A DNA stretch of 64,000 nt from Mucilaginibacter xinganensis (GTDB lineage Bacteria; Bacteroidota; Bacteroidia; Sphingobacteriales; Sphingobacteriaceae), in NCBI GenBank assembly GCA_026225055.1, contig JAMFSA010000161.1:1-64000 (forward strand), in the 5' to 3' direction. A program made the position numbers and the translations under genes. Below, one piece after another: positions 18,289 through 28,073 of the stretch. The notes under the pieces were generated by a model. The model was not told the DNA's origin and ran no database searches. It saw only the letters and a list, made by a program, of their open reading frames with translations. Position 1 is the first letter of the stretch; each line of letters opens with the position of its first letter.

Positions 18289-19806
18289 ATGAAGCCAATA
18301 AAATTTACATTGATTGCCATATTGTTATTATGGTCAGCCATCGCCAAATCGCAGCAAAAAACATATGACATAACCAATTATGGGGCGAAATTCGATCTGA
18401 GGTTCAATAATATGACCAGTATCCAAAAAGCAATTGATGCCGCTGCAGCAGCAGGGGGTGGCAAGGTGCTTATACCGGCAGGGGTTTTTATAACAGGGTC
18501 ATTGATACTTAAAACCGGGGTTGAATTACATTTGGATGATAACGCCATATTGATGGGCAGTAACAAACGACTGGATTATCCAAACAATCGTCTTGCCGTT
18601 ATATCAGCCACCGGCCAGCAGCATATAGCAATAACGGGTAATGGTATCATTGACGGTAACGGGCGTGAATTGGTCGAGAATTCACTAAAATTATTAAGGG
18701 AAGGCATTATTAAGGATAGCGAATATTTAGTAAAACGCCCCAAAGGAAATCGTACGAGTATATTTTCTTTTAGTAACTGCAGCAATATAGTTATCAAAGA
18801 TATTACCTTGAAAAATTCAGCAGCTTGGGTACAAAATTATACAGCATGCAGCAATCTGGTGATCGATCACATTACTGTAGAAAGTACTGCCTATTGGAAT
18901 AATGATGGCGTTGATTTGGTTGATTGCAAAAATGTAAAACTAATGAACTCGTTCATTAATTCTGCCGACGACGGGATCTGCCTAAAATCAGACGAGCGCA
19001 ACGCCATGTGCGAAAATATCCTTGTCACTGATTGTACGGTTCGCTCCAGCGCAAGCGCTTTTAAATTTGGTACCGGCTCTGTTGGTGGTTTTAAGGATAT
19101 CACGGTGCGCAATTTACAGGTATATGATACGTTTCGGTCTGCGATCGCTCTTGAGTCGGCAGACGGTGCAATTATTGACAATATAGATATACGCAATGTA
19201 ATCGCAAAAAATACAGGTAACGCCATATTTATACGTTTAGGGCACCGAAACAAAGATGATAGGTATGGGAGCATTAATCATGTTTATATCGCAAATGTAA
19301 AAGCAGATATTCCCTATGGTAAACCTGATATAGGTTACCCGGTAGAGGGGCCGCCGGCAAAAACAGGAACGCATAATTTACTGCCGGCCATAATCGTTGG
19401 CATCCCCGGGCATTCAGTTAGGAGTGTTACGCTTGAAAATATAGAAATAAGCTATGGAGGTAAGGCAAATAAAGATCAAGCTTACATCAGTACCGATTCA
19501 TTAGGTAAAGTACCGGAAAATATTACCGGGTACCCTGAGTTTTCAATGTTTGGAGAGCTCCCTGCTTATGGATTATACGTAAGGCACGCAGTTAATATTA
19601 TAATGAAAAACGTAAAAATAAATCTTGGTGATAGCGATTTCCGCCCTGCAATTATTTTCGATGATGTAAAATCAATAGCAATAAATGGTTTAAAGTTGCC
19701 AGCAAACACAACATTGCCTTCACTAGTTTTTAATCGTGTTGATAACTCATTTGTAAAGGATTCTCTTGCTGTGGGAAGTATTTATAATATTAAAACAAAG
19801 TTATAA
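18289..19806 (+). CDS. GH28-family polygalacturonase-like enzyme, secreted
   Basis: A 505-residue secreted right-handed beta-helix protein with a signal peptide (TLIAILLLWSAIAKS). The N-terminal YDITNYGAKFD and the repeated turns are typical of GH28. The catalytic aspartates are visible as NNDGVD (Asp206 and Asp209) and SADDG (Asp227/Asp228). The usual GHG motif is replaced by FKFGTGSVGG and the RxK motif by RLGHRN, which marks a subfamily distant from classic endo-polygalacturonases. GH28 enzymes cleave alpha-1,4-galacturonate or the galacturonate-rhamnose linkages of rhamnogalacturonan by inversion; exo-galacturonidase or rhamnogalacturonan-acting specificity would fit the rhamnosidases nearby. 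It ends the first transcription unit, with a terminator-like hairpin at 19866. Confidence 0.87.
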   Translation: MKPIKFTLIAILLLWSAIAKSQQKTYDITNYGAKFDLRFNNMTSIQKAIDAAAAAGGGKVLIPAGVFITGSLILKTGVELHLDDNAILMGSNKRLDYPNNRLAVISATGQQHIAITGNGIIDGNGRELVENSLKLLREGIIKDSEYLVKRPKGNRTSIFSFSNCSNIVIKDITLKNSAAWVQNYTACSNLVIDHITVESTAYWNNDGVDLVDCKNVKLMNSFINSADDGICLKSDERNAMCENILVTDCTVRSSASAFKFGTGSVGGFKDITVRNLQVYDTFRSAIALESADGAIIDNIDIRNVIAKNTGNAIFIRLGHRNKDDRYGSINHVYIANVKADIPYGKPDIGYPVEGPPAKTGTHNLLPAIIVGIPGHSVRSVTLENIEISYGGKANKDQAYISTDSLGKVPENITGYPEFSMFGELPAYGLYVRHAVNIIMKNVKINLGDSDFRPAIIFDDVKSIAINGLKLPANTTLPSLVFNRVDNSFVKDSLAVGSIYNIKTKL

Positions 19807-19865
19807 AATACCCGCTTCCACGGTTAAATAACGATTCACAACGGTTCGGAATAGCCGATTTTAAA

Positions 19866-19904
19866 TTAAAGTTTCAGCAAATGTGCCTTTTGCTGAAGCT
19901 TTAA
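19866..19904 (+). terminator. Hairpin terminator after GH28 gene
   Basis: TTAAAGTTTCAGCAAA (19866-19881) pairs with TTTGCTGAAGCTTTAA (19889-19904) across seven bases with one G-U pair. The T-run is contained in the stem, so strength is uncertain. It separates the GH28 gene from the second susC unit. Confidence 0.55.
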
Positions 19905-20415
19905 TAATTATTTCCGGCGGCGTGAAAGAGGTTGACGTATCGGAGTTTGTAATGTGTAATGCTCTTAGCTTTTTCCATAAGATGCGCAATACCATTACCA
20001 GATGAATGGTTAACATTTCGATTATTATGTCAATCTATACAGCTTTTAGCTGCAACATTTTCCATTGTACCTATGGACTTCTACAGGATTTGATATGCTA
20101 AATATCGATGTCAAAAACTGTAAATCAAATGTCATTTTCCGTATTTTTTCAATATCGCTAATCCATAGCTTTATCTAAAATAAAAGGGCTGATATTCAAA
20201 TTGAATAGCGGCAGCTTTTAATAACCAATTTTATTTTATTCTTCTAAGTCGAAATTCTATTTGATTTGATTAAAAAATAAAGGAGTATTCCTATGTGAAA
20301 AGTATGCCTCAAAAGTTTGCGGGAATTATCAGATAATCCCCGCTTAATTATTATTGATTCGTATCCTCCGGCAAAAGTGAATACAATCATTACAGTTAAT
20401 TATTTAATAACCAAC
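19905..20415 (+). other. Intergenic leader region of the second susC unit
   Basis: About 510 bases without a convincing gene. It contains the second copy of the 40-bp element at 20111-20150 and A+T-rich DNA before the susC start. An in-frame extension of the susC ORF back to a TTG at 20317 exists, but its residues do not resemble a SusC N-terminus. Confidence 0.5.
20111..20150 (+). promoter_or_regulatory. 40-bp conserved element, copy 2
   Basis: It is identical to 3502-3541 at 38 of 40 positions and has the same orientation. It lies 266 bases before the preferred susC start at 20416. The two differing bases fall in the second half (A/G at the 21st base and C/T at the 28th). Together the copies suggest that the GH106 unit and the second susC unit are switched on together. 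Confidence 0.6.
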
Positions 20416-23400
20416 ATGATCAAAAATATGAAAATTTTTACAAATCTTCCGTGTATAAAAGAAGCTAGGGATTGTATTTTCTATATTACCATTGCTTTCT
20501 TTTTATTAACGCTGTTTAGCTTGCAAACAGCCGAGGCCAAAAACTATAAAACGTCTAAAGCCTATGTGGTTACCGGAACTATCAAATCTGAAACGGGCGA
20601 ACCGTTGGTAGGTGTAAGCATATTGATCAAAGGAACTTCAAGCGGAGTGTCAACAGATCTTAATGGAAAATTTAGTATAACAATCCAATCGCAAAACGCA
20701 ATATTGGAAATTAAATATGTCGGTTATCAAACCAAGGAAGTTGCTGTTAGTGCCGCAGGTGATATAAGTATAGTGATGGCTACTGATCAACATTCGTTAA
20801 GCGAAGTTGTGGTATTGGCCTATGGCTCACAAAAGAAAGCAGATATCACAGGTTCGGTAACCTCAATTAAGGCAGATGATGTTAAAGATCAGCCTGTCAC
20901 TCAGTTTACGCAAAGCATCCAGGGAAAGACGCCCGGTGTGGAAGTTAACCAAACAACCGGTATTCCTGGTCAGGGCATGTCAATCCGAATCCGGGGCGCC
21001 GCTTCTTTTACAGGAACATCACAGCCGCTGTACGTAGTTGACGGAGTGCCGCTGGTAAGTGATATTAATAATCTTAATCCCAATGAAATTGAAAGTTTTA
21101 CAATCCTTAAGGATGCGTCTGCAACTGCCTTATACGGATCGAGAGCAGCTAATGGAGTAGTGATCATCACTACCAAACATGCCAAGGCAGGGCAGAACGA
21201 TCTTTCATTTAACGCCTTCTACGGTGTGCAAACCGTTCCGCAAAAAGGCAGGCCTGACATGATGGACCCGGAGCAATTCGCGCAGTATGAAAATGATATT
21301 TTTACGCAGGAAATTGCAATGGGAACCGCAACAAGTATTCCTTCTGTGTATCAAAATCCTTCGCAATATGCCGGCCAAAAAGGGACTAACTGGTACAATG
21401 TATTATTGCGTAATGCGCCAATCGAAAGTTATAATTTGGCTTTATATAGCGGATCGGCAAAGTCGACAACGGCGGTTACATTGGGCGTTTTAAACCAGGA
21501 CGGCGTAATCATCGCGTCAAATTATAAAAGGTATTCAGTACGTGTTAACAGTGATTACAAGTTTAACGATAAGTTGTCTATTGGTGTAAATGTTGCACCA
21601 ACCTATGAGATAATGGCTAACCCTAATACTGATGGGAATATTTTTAGTGGCGGTATTATTCAAAATGCCATTGCGAGTTCTCCGCTTGTTCCATATAAAA
21701 ACGCCGACGGATCATTGCCTTTAACTTCTACTGCACCTGGTTTATTTCCGAATCCTAATTGGTACCGGGTTGCTACTGAAACAAAAGATAATACACAAAA
21801 AGGGCGCTTGTTATCAAATGGATATGTTAAACTGGAAATTGTTAAGGGATTAGTTTTCAAATCATCGCTTGATATCGACTATGTGAATGAGCAGAATCAG
21901 CAATGGAATCCATCTACAAGCGGTGGGCTTTTTAACCCGCCACCTATTACTGCAAATGCCAGTACTTATAGTAATATATACTATTCGTGGCTTGCAGAAA
22001 ATACACTTGATTATACCCATGCATTTAAGGGCGGGCACAATTTAGATGTGCTGGTAGGTTATACCGCTCAAAAATATCACCAGAATTATAATTCAGAGTC
22101 CGGCTATGGATTTCCTAATGATGATATTTCTTCCCTTGCCGCAGCAACGCAATTCAATACTCCCTATTATGATATCGAAGAATGGTCTTTAGCCTCTTTT
22201 GTATCAAGAATAAACTACAATTATCAAAATAAATATTTATTGTCTGCTTCATTCAGAAGAGATGGTTCATCGCGGTTTGCTCCAAATAACAAGTATGGAA
22301 ATTTTCCTGCTGTTTCAGCCGGGTGGAATGTAATTGAGGAATCTTTCATGCAAAAGGCACCAGTGATCTCTAATTTGAAAATCAGGGCAAGTTATGGATT
22401 GACGGGGAATTTTGATATAGGCAACTACGGATTTGCAGCCAACACACAGGTAAGTAATTATCCATTTAATAATTCACTTACTCCGGGTACAAGTACATCA
22501 AACATCGGTAACAATAACTTGTCGTGGGAAAAAAACAGGCAGTTGGATATAGGCGCGGACGTAGGAATATTGAAAGACCGGATTTCGTTTACTTACGATT
22601 ATTTCCATAAAATTACCACATCCCTGTTATTCCAGGTGCCAGTTCCCCAGGAATCAGGCTTTTCATCTATTTCTAACAATGTAGGGAAAATTCAATGGGT
22701 CGGACATGAGTTTTCGGTAACCAGCCAGAACCTAATCGGCGCATTTAAATGGACAACAAATTTCAACATCAGCTTTGTCCGAAACAAAATATTAGACCTG
22801 GGGCCATACGGTAATAGTTTACCGAGATCTGATCCAAATGGCCCTAATATTGAAGAAGTTGGGCAACCTTTAGGTTCATTTTACGGTTATAAGTTCATAG
22901 GCATTTATGAGAATCAACAGGACTTTAATAATTCGCCCAAATATTATGGAAGCGATGGCCCTTCAGCTGTTGGAACTGTAAAGTATGCGGATATAAATCA
23001 CGATGGTGTGATCGATGTTAATGATAAAACCATAATTGGGAATCCAAACCCTAAATTCACTTATGGGATGACCAATAATTTTTCTTACAAAAACTTTGAT
23101 CTCGGATTGTCGCTATCGGGCTCTTATGGTAATGATATTGAAAACAGAACATTGGAATACATCCAGAATTTGGACGGTGTATTTAACGTAACCGCTGACG
23201 TGGCGAACAGGTGGAAATCGCCTTCAGATCCGGGAGATGGTGTGCATCCGAGAATACTGGTAGGGGATGCGTTGGCGCGTACTACAAACTCACGCTGGGT
23301 AACCAGCGGTAGTTATCTTACCATTAAAAACCTTGCGCTTGGTTATACCATCCCGTTAACAGGTGACAACAAATACATCAAAAGCATTAGGGTTTATGCC

Positions 23401-23556
23401 AGTGGGCAACAATTGTATGTATTTACTAAATATAAAGGAGCTAATCCGGAAGTAAGTGCAAATGGGCCTGACGACCCGATAAATATAGGGGTTGACTATA
23501 CATCTTATCCGGTTCCCCGCACTATCAGCTTGGGAGTAAATATGAATCTCAAGTAA
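20416..23556 (+). CDS. SusC/RagA-family TonB-dependent outer-membrane receptor (second pair)
   Basis: The start at 20416 is chosen because the signal peptide follows directly (FYITIAFFLLTLFSLQTAEA); ATG 20428 is also possible, and the longer frame from TTG 20317 is unlikely. This gives 1,046 residues. After the signal peptide come a carboxypeptidase-regulatory-like domain (VVTGTIKSETGEPLVGVSIL), the plug (EVVVLAYGSQKKADITGSV, QPLYVVDGVPLV, ATALYGSRAANGVVIITTKH) and a beta-barrel with the calcium-like loop DINHDGVIDVNDKTIIG. There is no STN domain. It should import oligosaccharides released by the GH78, GH95 and GH2 enzymes encoded downstream. It is clearly different from the first SusC, so the PUL probably takes up two kinds of fragment. 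Confidence 0.95.
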   Translation: MIKNMKIFTNLPCIKEARDCIFYITIAFFLLTLFSLQTAEAKNYKTSKAYVVTGTIKSETGEPLVGVSILIKGTSSGVSTDLNGKFSITIQSQNAILEIKYVGYQTKEVAVSAAGDISIVMATDQHSLSEVVVLAYGSQKKADITGSVTSIKADDVKDQPVTQFTQSIQGKTPGVEVNQTTGIPGQGMSIRIRGAASFTGTSQPLYVVDGVPLVSDINNLNPNEIESFTILKDASATALYGSRAANGVVIITTKHAKAGQNDLSFNAFYGVQTVPQKGRPDMMDPEQFAQYENDIFTQEIAMGTATSIPSVYQNPSQYAGQKGTNWYNVLLRNAPIESYNLALYSGSAKSTTAVTLGVLNQDGVIIASNYKRYSVRVNSDYKFNDKLSIGVNVAPTYEIMANPNTDGNIFSGGIIQNAIASSPLVPYKNADGSLPLTSTAPGLFPNPNWYRVATETKDNTQKGRLLSNGYVKLEIVKGLVFKSSLDIDYVNEQNQQWNPSTSGGLFNPPPITANASTYSNIYYSWLAENTLDYTHAFKGGHNLDVLVGYTAQKYHQNYNSESGYGFPNDDISSLAAATQFNTPYYDIEEWSLASFVSRINYNYQNKYLLSASFRRDGSSRFAPNNKYGNFPAVSAGWNVIEESFMQKAPVISNLKIRASYGLTGNFDIGNYGFAANTQVSNYPFNNSLTPGTSTSNIGNNNLSWEKNRQLDIGADVGILKDRISFTYDYFHKITTSLLFQVPVPQESGFSSISNNVGKIQWVGHEFSVTSQNLIGAFKWTTNFNISFVRNKILDLGPYGNSLPRSDPNGPNIEEVGQPLGSFYGYKFIGIYENQQDFNNSPKYYGSDGPSAVGTVKYADINHDGVIDVNDKTIIGNPNPKFTYGMTNNFSYKNFDLGLSLSGSYGNDIENRTLEYIQNLDGVFNVTADVANRWKSPSDPGDGVHPRILVGDALARTTNSRWVTSGSYLTIKNLALGYTIPLTGDNKYIKSIRVYASGQQLYVFTKYKGANPEVSANGPDDPINIGVDYTSYPVPRTISLGVNMNLK

Positions 23557-23589
23557 ACAATCACAATTTTATTTTTAAAAATTACGAAC

Positions 23590-25068
23590 ATGAAATTAAA
23601 AATAATGATAATAGCGGGACTTGGTCTTACTACCCTGGGTTCCTGCAAAAAAAGTTTCCTGGAACTGTCGCCTAAAACTCGTGTTACCGAATCGAATTTT
23701 TTCATCACCGCGGCAGACTACGAGCAGGCTGTAGTCGGTGCTTATCAGCCTTTACAGACATTATACAGCGATGCTTATGTAATGGGCGAAATGCGCTCGG
23801 ATAATGCTACTTATTTCGCCAGCCCGGGATTACAGGGAGGAGAGTTTACCGATAAGTATAATATTTCCGGTTTTTTGGATGTTTCAGTAAATGGTGTAAC
23901 CTCAAATAAGTATGTAAACTGTTACGTTGGCATAGCACGAACAAATTCTATATTGGTAAGAATCGACAATGCAAATATAGATGCAACTACAAAAAGTAAT
24001 GTAAAAGGACAAACACAATTTTTACGGGCTTTTTACTATTTTGAATTGGTCCAATATTTTGGAGGCGTTCCATTGCATTTAACGGAAGTAACCTCGGTAG
24101 CTCAAACAGCATTGCCACGGTCGTCCGCAGATGATGTTTACAAGCAAATAATTGCCGACGCAACAAGCGCCGCCAGTTTACTCCCGGCAAAGCAAACCAC
24201 ATTGGGCATGGTCACCAAAGGTGCAGCAGAAACTCTTCTGGGATACGTTTACATGACTCAAAAAAATTATGCCAGTGCTGAAACCGCTTTGACAGCTGTT
24301 ACACAATTAGGCTATAGTTTACTGCCAAGTTATGCAGCTATATTTGACCCGTCAAATAAAAACAACGCCGAATCTATTTTTGAAATACAATACCTGGAAG
24401 GCCCGCAAGGTTTGCAAAGTAATTTTGCTTTTCAATTTGCACCCAACATCGCTAATGTAATAAACATACTGGGAGTGTCGGGCAATAATCAAACTACCGG
24501 AGGGTGGAACAAACCTACACCTGATTTGATCGCATCTTACGAACCGGGAGACAAAAGAAAAGCAGCCACTATTGCAACCAGCTATGTTGATGGGGACGGG
24601 AACACGGTTAACGATAACTATGTAATTAAGTATACACATCCACCTTACACCCAGTTTAATAATACCGGGGAAGACTGGATGGTTTATCGTTATGCTGATG
24701 TATTGCTCCTTTTGGGAGAATGCTTAAATGAAGAAAATAAAAGCACCCAGAGTATCCCTTACCTTAACCTGGTGAGGGCCAGAGCAGGTCTTGCTGCTAC
24801 CACTGCTTCTTCGCAAGATGGCCTGAGGACTGCCATAGCTCATGAACGCCGTGTTGAATTAGCTTTCGAGAATCATCGCTGGCTTGACCTGGTGAGAACC
24901 GGGCAGGCAATTACTGTGATGACCGCTTTCGGAGCTCAGATCAAGCAACAGGAAAATTATATCCCTGCTGCTGCTTATACAAATATTACCAGTAACAGAT
25001 TTATTTTTCCTATACCACAAAGTGAGATAGATGGCAATCATCTGCTTACGCAAAATCCTGGTTATTAA
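23590..25068 (+). CDS. SusD/RagB-family glycan-binding lipoprotein (second pair)
   Basis: A 492-residue lipoprotein with lipobox LGSC near residue 19. SusD features include RVTESNFFITAADYEQAVVG, VKGQTQFLRAFYYFELVQYF and, near the C-terminus, LNLVRARAGL, ERRVELAFENHRWLDLVRTG and the ending NPGY. It starts 33 bases after the second SusC gene and forms its lid and glycan-capturing partner at the cell surface. A strong hairpin terminator follows at 25085, before the enzyme genes. Confidence 0.95.
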   Translation: MKLKIMIIAGLGLTTLGSCKKSFLELSPKTRVTESNFFITAADYEQAVVGAYQPLQTLYSDAYVMGEMRSDNATYFASPGLQGGEFTDKYNISGFLDVSVNGVTSNKYVNCYVGIARTNSILVRIDNANIDATTKSNVKGQTQFLRAFYYFELVQYFGGVPLHLTEVTSVAQTALPRSSADDVYKQIIADATSAASLLPAKQTTLGMVTKGAAETLLGYVYMTQKNYASAETALTAVTQLGYSLLPSYAAIFDPSNKNNAESIFEIQYLEGPQGLQSNFAFQFAPNIANVINILGVSGNNQTTGGWNKPTPDLIASYEPGDKRKAATIATSYVDGDGNTVNDNYVIKYTHPPYTQFNNTGEDWMVYRYADVLLLLGECLNEENKSTQSIPYLNLVRARAGLAATTASSQDGLRTAIAHERRVELAFENHRWLDLVRTGQAITVMTAFGAQIKQQENYIPAAAYTNITSNRFIFPIPQSEIDGNHLLTQNPGY

Positions 25069-25084
25069 TTGGTTAGTTGAGTGT

Positions 25085-25117
25085 GGAGTATAGTCTTAAG
25101 GACTATGCTCCTTTTTT
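25085..25117 (+). terminator. Intrinsic terminator after second susD
   Basis: GGAGTATAGTC (25085-25095) pairs with GACTATGCTCC (25101-25111) across TTAAG and is followed by six T. The stem is 11 bp with one T-G pair. It lies inside the PUL, 39 bases before the GH78 gene, so it is likely to act as an attenuator that favours SusCD over the enzymes. Confidence 0.8.
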
Positions 25118-25155
25118 CTGGTTTCGTTAATTTATATTAACAGAAAATATTTATA

Positions 25156-27921
25156 ATGTGTAAAACAGTCTTTTTATTTTTTCTTGTTCTAACAACGGCT
25201 CAGCTAAAAGCCCAAATTACAATTCAACAGGTTTTGTGCGACTATCATATCAATCCATTAGCAGTGGAAAATAGTACACCTGCCTTAAGCTGGAAACTGA
25301 TTTCGAGCAAAAGAAATACCACGCAGACGGCCTATCAGATTTTAGTGGCAGATGATTCTTTGCTTCTTCAAAGAAATTTTGGAAATCTGTGGAATTCAAA
25401 AAAAGTGATTTCCGACAGGTCTTTACAAGTGATTTATTCAGGAAAGAAATTGCAATCGGCACAAACATATTACTGGAAAGTGAGGGCCTGGGATAACCAC
25501 GGAAAAATATCGCCGTGGAGTGAAATAGGGAAATGGCAAATAGGATTATTATCTAAAGCGGATTGGAAAGGTGCCAATTGGATTGCCTACAACAAAATGC
25601 CCGATTCTTTAAGGATAGTTCCCGCTCTTGAAAATTCGGCGGATGCGCGTTGGAAAAAAGGCACTGATATTTTACCGCTGTTGCGAAAAAAGTTCGAGGT
25701 TGAAAAAAGAATTAAAAAAGCAACTGTTTTTATTACCGGGATGGGCCAGTTTGATCTAAGTATAAATGGGAAAAAGGTGGGTGACCATTTTTTAGATCCG
25801 GGTTGGACACAATTTGATAAATATGCTTTATATGTTGCTTTTGATATTACCGATCGTTTAAAACAAGGGGCCAATGCTATAGGCGTAATGCTTGGGAACG
25901 GGTTCTATTATATACCAGGTGATCGTTATCACAAAATAAAAGGTGCATTTGGTTACCCAAAGATGATCTGTAGAACTTTAATAGAATATGCTGATGGTAG
26001 CAAACAAAATATTATCAGCGATACAACCTGGAAAGCGGCACCCGGGCCAGTTACATTTTCCAGTATTTACGGAGGCGAAGATTATAACGCTACATTAACG
26101 CAGGACGGTTGGAATACTGCAAACTTTAATGATAAGGCATTTGAAAAAGCTGTTGTTGTTGATGGGCCGCCGGTTTTAAAGGCACAGACAGAAGATCCCT
26201 TAAAGATTTTTGAAAGATTTAAAGCCCAAAAAATCACGCAGCCAAAGCCCGGTGTATGGGTTTATGATATGGGCCAAAATGCCTCAGCAATCCCTTTAAT
26301 AACTGTAAAGGGTAAACGGGGAAGTACTGTTAAAATTACCCCGGCAGAGTTGCTTGATGATAACGGACTGGTGTTACAAGCTCCGGTAGGTGCGCCGGTT
26401 TATTTTAATTATACGCTTGATGGAAAAGGTACTGAAAGCTGGCATCCGCAATTTATGTATTATGGGTTCAGGTACATACAAGTGGAAGGGGGTGTGCCTG
26501 AAGGCAAAGATAACCCTGAACAACTTCCTGTGCTTGCAGATATGAGTAGTTTACACACCCGTAATAGTGCAGCCCTGATCGGCTCATTTAGTTGTTCAAA
26601 TGAGTTATTTAATAAAATTTTTAAACTTATTGATTGGGCCATTCAAAGTAATACGGCCAGTATTTTTACAGATTGCCCTACCCGCGAAAAATTAGGCTGG
26701 CTGGAAGAGGCTCACCTGGTCGGAAGTTCTATCCGTTATAACTATGATATCGCTACCCTGGTACGCAAGGTGACGATGGATATGCAAAATTCGCAAACAA
26801 AGGAAGGATTGATTCCGGACATCGCTCCGGAATATGTAAAATTTGGCAATGGATTTAGGGATTCACCGGAATGGGGAAGCAGTAGTATAATTTTACCCTG
26901 GTATATGTACCAGTGGTACGGCGATAAACAGGTCCTGGACGAAAGTTATGACATGATGAAACGTTATGCCGCATACCTTACTGGTAAATCTCAAGATCAC
27001 ATCCTGTATTTTGGCCTCGGCGACTGGTATGATATGGGGCCCAAGGATTTAGGCCCCTCGCAATTAACGCCGGCCGGAATTACAAGTACCGCCATTTATT
27101 ATTATGATTTGACGCTGCTTGCCAAAATTGCAGCCGTCCTTAACAAAACAGATGATGCGAACGCATATGTGGCTTTAAGTGCCGAAGTAAAGAAAGCCTA
27201 TAATAGGACCTTTTTCAACAAAGAAACCAATCAATATGGAACGGGAAGCCAGACAGCAAACGCAATGTCTGTTTATATGGGGCTTGCTGACGATGATATT
27301 AAAGGAAAAGTAATCGCTAACCTGGTACAGGATATCCGCAACCATAATAATGGTGTTACTGCTGGCGATATTGGTTTTCGCTATTTACTGCGCGTGTTAG
27401 ATGATGCGGGGCGCTCAGATGTCATATTCGATATGAATAGCCGCTCAGATGTCCCAGGATATGGTTATCAGTTGGCCCACGGTGCAACCGCGCTTACAGA
27501 ATCATGGCAGGGAAACCGCATATCATCTAATGATCATTTTATGTTAGGGCACTTGATGGAATGGTTTTATAGTGGCTTAGGAGGGATAAAACCGGCTGAA
27601 AACGCTGTAGCTTTTACACAGATCAGCATACGCCCCGAAATAGTGGGCGATATCACTCATGTTAAAGCAAGCTATTTATCACCATATGGAGCAATTGAAA
27701 ATGAATGGTTTAAGGATGGTGATAAATTCATGATGAAGCTAACGATCCCTGTCAACACAACCGCCACAATTTATTTACCGGCCGATAAAAAAAGTATAAT
27801 CAAGGAAAGCGGGAAAATTATAAATCAAACGAGCGATTTTAAAAATATAAAGTTTCAAAGTGGAAAGGCGCTGATCACAGTTGGTTCCGGCTTTTATTCC
27901 TTTACTGTCGATAAAAGCTAA
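25156..27921 (+). CDS. GH78 alpha-L-rhamnosidase, secreted
   Basis: A 921-residue exo-alpha-L-rhamnosidase with a signal peptide (VFLFFLVLTTAQLKAQ). It has the usual GH78 order: an Ig-like N-terminal domain (TAYQILVADD, YYWKVRAWDN), the Bac_rhamnosid N domain (FITGMGQFDLSINGKKVGDH), a beta-sandwich with YGGEDYNATL and VWVYDMGQNAS, the (alpha/alpha)6 barrel with DCPTREKLGWLEEAHLVG at about residues 506-523, and a C-terminal sandwich. The acidic residues after DCPTRE and in ALTESWQG (about 780) are the expected catalytic sites. It removes terminal alpha-L-rhamnose by inversion. It is the first enzyme after the SusCD pair and is paralogous to the GH78 at 30630, which is longer. Confidence 0.93.
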   Translation: MCKTVFLFFLVLTTAQLKAQITIQQVLCDYHINPLAVENSTPALSWKLISSKRNTTQTAYQILVADDSLLLQRNFGNLWNSKKVISDRSLQVIYSGKKLQSAQTYYWKVRAWDNHGKISPWSEIGKWQIGLLSKADWKGANWIAYNKMPDSLRIVPALENSADARWKKGTDILPLLRKKFEVEKRIKKATVFITGMGQFDLSINGKKVGDHFLDPGWTQFDKYALYVAFDITDRLKQGANAIGVMLGNGFYYIPGDRYHKIKGAFGYPKMICRTLIEYADGSKQNIISDTTWKAAPGPVTFSSIYGGEDYNATLTQDGWNTANFNDKAFEKAVVVDGPPVLKAQTEDPLKIFERFKAQKITQPKPGVWVYDMGQNASAIPLITVKGKRGSTVKITPAELLDDNGLVLQAPVGAPVYFNYTLDGKGTESWHPQFMYYGFRYIQVEGGVPEGKDNPEQLPVLADMSSLHTRNSAALIGSFSCSNELFNKIFKLIDWAIQSNTASIFTDCPTREKLGWLEEAHLVGSSIRYNYDIATLVRKVTMDMQNSQTKEGLIPDIAPEYVKFGNGFRDSPEWGSSSIILPWYMYQWYGDKQVLDESYDMMKRYAAYLTGKSQDHILYFGLGDWYDMGPKDLGPSQLTPAGITSTAIYYYDLTLLAKIAAVLNKTDDANAYVALSAEVKKAYNRTFFNKETNQYGTGSQTANAMSVYMGLADDDIKGKVIANLVQDIRNHNNGVTAGDIGFRYLLRVLDDAGRSDVIFDMNSRSDVPGYGYQLAHGATALTESWQGNRISSNDHFMLGHLMEWFYSGLGGIKPAENAVAFTQISIRPEIVGDITHVKASYLSPYGAIENEWFKDGDKFMMKLTIPVNTTATIYLPADKKSIIKESGKIINQTSDFKNIKFQSGKALITVGSGFYSFTVDKS

Positions 27922-28073
27922 AGGGTTTTATTTAACAATTAATAATGTTAATAAAGGGCTCAACGATCATTTCGTTGTTGCATACTAACGGGATAATGTA
28001 ATTGTATCATTTACCGGCTATTTACTGGTACGGAAAAGAGATCGTATAAATTTGATAATCATATAAATTTAAA

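Noticed and set aside
20317..20415. N-terminal extension of the second susC from a TTG codon
   Set aside because: The extra 33 residues are not signal-like, and a normal signal peptide follows the ATG at 20416.
27961..27977. Small hairpin CAACGA/TCGTTG after the first GH78 gene
   Set aside because: There is no T-run and the stem is only 6 bp, so a terminator call is not supported.
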